Source of the DNA: Marisa cornuarietis
Taxonomy: Eukaryota > Mollusca > Gastropoda > Architaenioglossa > Ampullariidae
Length of the DNA: 64,000 nucleotides
Reading direction: 5' to 3'
Assembly: GCA_004794655.1 (NCBI GenBank)
Contig: SMMW01000555.1
Location: 248,001 to 312,000, forward strand
In this document: positions 49,101 to 55,100 of the stretch, one piece after another
Layout: every line of letters starts with the position of its first letter
How positions within the stretch are numbered: the first letter of the stretch is position 1
The notes under the pieces: model-generated
Databases searched by the model: none
Seen by the model: the letters and a program-made list of their open reading frames with translations, nothing else
What the model was told of the DNA's origin: nothing
Program-made: the position numbers and the translations under genes

Positions 49101-52100
49101 CTGCTGGATCACTTTTGTCAAAATACCAGACATACTAACATCAAAACTCACATGTAGTTTTCCTGACTTTAGATCCATCATCCAGATCCTGCAGTTCCTC
49201 AGAGCAATTAGAATGAGATACACAGCTCTTCCTGAGCACTCTTTCACATCGCATGAAAGTGGATGTCCAGTGGATCGCTGCATCATCGTAGCCTGTTTGG
49301 AAACAAGGAAGCGGACTCATCAAGTCTGGTAGCCATCTGGACAACCAAACCAGCAATATCTTACAGTGAAGTCAAAGTTCTGCACTACATTAGGAAAACC
49401 AACAATCTGGTAACCTACACACTGATGATCAGATACTTAACCTTCAGCACCATCTGCAGAGCATTATGCACCTGACACTGCTGACTGCACAAATATGTAG
49501 CGCCTGGGGTTGTCACACTGTCTGCTGCTCATGCAAGATAGATCCACAGACCCTGGAGCATATCCTGCAGTTCTGCCTGCTGAACTGACAGACACTGTCA
49601 TAGCCAAACTGGTATAGAAGCTCTAGGGCACCAAAGCAAAGCAATCCATACAAACCATAGAACCAGAGGCTGACAGGATCCTGAAATCCAAAAAAGGAAG
49701 ACCCAGAAATGCTCTCCTCTATTATTTAATCTTTGGTGATGTTCTCATGTATTTTTATTCTGTAGTGCTGCTTTAATAGTTTTAAACACTAGAATATGTC
49801 CATTATATGGGAAGGGTGATGTAACGTTTTTGAGGCACATCCCCAGATTTTTAGTTTTTGATTGTTATAATTCCCTTTTATAATTTTTTGTATTCTAATG
49901 CCTTGTCACACATTGTCGTCTGCTGCATAAAAGGTCCATTGCAGCATTGAGATTTTCCCCTCTGTATAGTACTATTTTCCTTTTAAAATTATTAAAAATG
50001 AAAGAAATCAAGGATCAGCATAAGAACAGCTTACTAGCTGAAATTATTTAAAAGCTGTTAGGATTTTCTTTTAATTTTAAAAATCATATGTCACCCTGTT
50101 GAAAAAATGTCACCCTATTATTTCATGCATGGCCATCAGGTTAATATATAATTTGAACATTGTTAACATGTTAGGCATTTTAATTCACACATTGATAAAG
50201 TGCTAGTAGAGGCCACGTCCCAGAATCTGGAGACTAGATCAATTCTGAAGCAGTACCAAAAGTTTGAGCACCAGAATATTCTTAATATTTTTTTCTCCAC
50301 AGATATTTCGTTGAGATCTTTCGTCAGTCACCAGAAACCAACGAGATTGTGTTTCATGAAGATGGCAGCTGGACAACCTTGAAGCACCAGAAAGAGACAC
50401 ATGTGATTACAAGTCCAGTCGTGCTGCCTCCTGCTGCCATAGTGACCCAGACAGTCCCCCTGTCTAGCTCATCTGGTAAGAGTCCATTAAAATGATGACA
50501 ACAATCTGTTAAAGCATGATGTTCACCTTTAAAACATGAATCTGCATATAAAATATACAGTCCATGCTGTTTTCAACCTGGTGTTACAGTGTATCATTAT
50601 GTATTAACTAATTGCGGTCGCACTGGCAAGCTTAAGAAGTCACACAGGACACGTGTACAGTGGCGTAGGAACAGGGGGAGGGGCAAGGGGGGCAGCCGCC
50701 CCCCCAAAAAAGATGCTGGGAAGCAAGAATGTGAACGTTATTCATTGTCGGCATGGAGCTTGCCCCCCCAAAGCCGAGCATCTTCCTATGCCACTGGTGT
50801 ACAGTTCTTATTTATTTTTTTACTTTGCAAACTCTGAAAGGCAGTTTCGGGTATTCTGATATATGTCAATTTTCTAAAATAACAAAACATACCACTTCCT
50901 CATGGTAAAACAGTTCGTTTCTGCTAAATGTGATGATTGTAATGCTTTGGGTGAAGAGTGCACTTATAAATGGATGCGAGCATCCTTTTTCACACAAAAA
51001 GTCCCGGCCATTGATTGCAACATTTAATGTTTTAAAAGAAAAGAAGAAATGAAATGTTAAAAAAAATAAAGAACCATCTAATAACTGATCGAAAGTTAGG
51101 TCTCCCCGGCAATGTCACCTATCTGCTTTTGTGGATTCAACGGTCAGGTAATCCTGCATGAACAGTCAGTTGAGTTAATGTCCAACACACTGGAGTTCAC
51201 TTAGCCGGTATAGCCGTCCACCAGAACTAACGATCACAAAATTACATCCCAAACAGGTGAATGGTCTGCACATAAGTCCTCTCGAACTGATGATCGGCAG
51301 GTTATATCCAAAGTAGGTGAACTGACCGCATACAAGTTCACTTGGATTGATGACAGGCGAATTATATCCAAAGCAGGTGTATGATAGCACAGAAGGAGTC
51401 CGTCCAAACTAATGAATTAGAACATTAAGATCTACGAGAAATGCAACAGTAGATCACAGCTTGGAAGAACAGCCTCATTGTAATCAATCCCCAGTCTATG
51501 TCGATTCAGCACTGCCCTTCGGCAGGAGTGTTTCAGCGACCGCATTTACTGCTGTGGAGGTCTGTAGTCTCATACAGATTTCCGTTGTGTCCCACTCAGA
51601 AGTAGAGTCCCTGACAGATTGCAGTGAACATCTTCCGTGTCCGTGTCTCCCAGTTCTCACTGGAGGGTTGCAGAATGGCCTCTCAGAAGTAAGGTCCCTA
51701 ACAGATCGCAGTAAACGTCTTCCGTCTCCATGTCACTCAGTTCACTTCAATGGCTCGCCCGTTAAAAATCTCTCGCTGACCACATATAGGTTTGTCTTGT
51801 CACAAAAATCTCTGCTGAATCCAGAGACTAGTTTGCCTATGCTTGGCCCTCAGTATAAGCTCTGATTCAACATCTAACCTTCAGTAGAGAGGTTGCCAGT
51901 GTCCGTTAGGATTCTCTCGCTGGCGCTGTGTAGGTCAGTCTTGACTGAGAGATCTCCGATGAATGCCGGGGAAACACAGGTTTTGACAAATCGCACCCTT
52001 AGCGTCCGAGTCACTAAGTTGATTGCCTAGCGACACTATAGCTACGTGGGATTCACGCTGATCAAATACATTTATTTACCTTGTGGTGTAATTGGCGTGG

Positions 52101-55100
52101 ATTCTCACCTGAATTAGACCGTGTCGGGCACAGCTACACCACACCATGTCGACTTAATCAAAAATTAATCTTTTTTAACTAAGGAGTCTCACATTCTTTA
52201 TTGCGTCATTGTGTGATGTAATATGCAGGTTTGCATCACAGTCACCTGGCTACCCAAGAACGTTCCACTGTTCTACCTAAATTTATGAACAACTAATAAA
52301 AATAAAAAGGAGTTTGAGCCGTGAAATGTTACAATGATTTAAAACTAATTTAAAATTATAGTTTTGTGACATATGTTTTTTTGTACAATTTTTTTGAAGA
52401 ATACCTGAAATAAGATGACTAATGGAGACATCTTGTCTGAAAGGGAGCTGACCTTATTGAGTTAAGGAAATCAAAGACATTTGAACATTGCTAATGGTGA
52501 CAGAAAGTACATTGTGTTTAAATACATAAACCTATGAAAAGGCCATAATTAACAGATCACTTTGTAAACAGTTTCTTAAGTAATTAAATGATGTAACTAG
52601 CAAGTTATTTATATATATATATATATATATGTTGTTGTAGCAAAAATGCAAGTGAAAGATGGTAACAGAACGGAACAGAGAGCTAATATGAAGTTAGGCC
52701 ATGAAGCAGAAAATAAGAAAAATATTTACATTATAATAATGAGGCTTTGTATAGCACCTTTTCAAAAATTTCACTCAAAGTGCTTTACATAAATCATAAA
52801 TAGACTAAATCATCAACCACCATGCATCCACATTTGCATATAACAAACACACTCACTTCTACAACATATTCATACACAAAGTAAATTACAGACACATGTT
52901 ATGCATGCTTATCGTCAGGACAGTGATAGTGAAGTAGTCATTCTGACAATGTGCATTAAAAATATATCTTAGAATTCAAAAACAGTGAAACCTCCCTATT
53001 AAGATTTGTTAAAATCCACCAAAATCGGGTTGTAACTTAGAGGGGCTGTATTAGGGAGATCAACCAATCTGCTTTCCTTTCACAAACCATGACTTCAAAC
53101 ACCTATAAATTTAAGTTCATTTATTTAAATGTTGAAATAATTCTCTTAAAAACCATGTCATATGTTTTTGTCATTTTCGCCTTCACTTGGTCATGCTTAT
53201 TCTACCATTGTTAGGCTTGACTGGAGATTCATTGGGGAACTAATTCTCCAGGTAAGAGCAGTCGATCAATACATATGTACCCTGGTAGACAAAGCCGCTC
53301 TCTTAAAAGGCACTATTTATACTTTGGAGTATGACTTCTGCACAAAGTTGCAAATGATAAAGCACAGTCACAATAATTTTATTTTATGGACACCTGACTT
53401 CTGCAAAAGATCATTAATGAAGCACCATCGACTGATGTGTTTCAGTAAAGACAATAATGAATGGGTGACAGTCATTTCTACCAAAAAAACTATAACCTTG
53501 CAGTTCCTCAGAGAGCAACTAGAATGAGATAAGAGTCACACCTGTTTCATATTAACCGAGCATCTGTATATACATTTAATAAAAAATTATGACAACAAAG
53601 GATTTATTTTAAACGATTAAAAATTAAATTGCATTGTGTGCCATTTTGTGATTTGTTCTCCAAATGTGTTTGTGTATAGTAAGATAGTGTGACTGAACTT
53701 GTTTGAGCAACACATGGGTCTGTTGATAATATATATGACGTTAATACCTAACCCTGCCATAATAGACCACGAACTGTTGGTCTAAGTTGGGTGGGGGAGG
53801 TTATGGTTTATAATAGGTTTAAGATTCTTTATTCTTTCACCCTTTCAGAGATATTCATAGCATTTAGCCTAGAGATAAAGATATCAACATAAAGATGATG
53901 TTAATGTAGCAAAATATGGCTGTGAAAAATTTTTGATTCATAGCAAAGAATACAGCAAAGAAAGGGTCGTAATTGGGAAGGTCTTATTAAAGAAATTTTA
54001 CAGTACAAAGATCTGCCAATGGAGTTCCTATGAGTGTATGCTTAGCCCGAAATAGATGACTTTGTTCTATTTCTTCTTTGTCGACCAAAGTTTGTAGAAT
54101 GCATGTCTCTCTGAAGGAGCATATAACAGAAACAATAAAATCACTAAGAGGCTGAACAACATATTTTCAGCTTTTAGGTTGACAGACCCTTACACACTAT
54201 ACACAACTCCACAGGACAACAGTCTTACAAATTTTGCACAATTTGTTCTGTCAATGGTTTAGTATAGTTTAACGAGCATTCATTGTGTACAAAGAGAACA
54301 TGCCCACAACAACTACTGTCCAATTCATTATTCATCTGTTTACTATAACAACTATAGTTTGATCGATATAAATGAGTTTTCAGCCAATAAAATCACTAAG
54401 TCTACACAAACCAACTTAAGGAGGTTTTTTTAAGGGGAGAGAGGGGTATTGCAAAGAATGGAAGAATGTTGTTAAAAGCGTATTCAGATGAGCTGAAGGC
54501 TCATATCTAGACCTTCTTAAGACCTGGAGACCAGATGTAAAGTATAGAGCTGTAACAATAAAAGTATACACAGGTAGAGAAGACTTTTTCAGCAGATAGA
54601 GATCTTCAGTTTGCTTTCACCGCCTGATTTCAACTGTTTCTGCCTGTAGCACTGAACTGTGTCTAAAAAACTTGACTCCATCCATCACTATGCTGTTTCT
54701 GTGAAAATCTCACCATTCCTGGCCATTCACTCAAATTAAAACGTTAGACTTTCACAAAAGCACCATGTCCTTTCATAATCCATACTTGTTCAAGGCATAT
54801 TAGTGCAATGAAGATGGCATCTCATTAACTAATGTCCACCCCTTGCCTGCTTTTATGCTGTGTGTATTCTCCCTTCTTGTCACACTGGAGATCAAGATTT
54901 TTTGGAGTAATCTCTGGCTGCAAGCTAATTTTCACTAGATTTTATAGGAAAAATGTTCCCAAGCTCATCTGTAAAAATGTAAAAAAAAAATCCAACAAAA
55001 AATTTGATTGCAAAAAATGACCAAACCAGTTTGCAAACAGCAAAAATAAAGCCAGTTTTGACAGCATCTGGCTAGCATTTGGCCAGTCGTTTTGAATTCT

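Noticed and set aside
51461..51865. 134-codon frame as a novel protein
   Set aside because: It runs through non-coding tandem repeats, and its repeated peptide follows the DNA repeat rather than a protein fold. No start context or splice signal stands out.
53162..53527. 121-codon frame on the + strand as a transposase
   Set aside because: No DDE or DNA-binding motif is visible, and the inverted copy at 39590-40185 does not conserve the frame.
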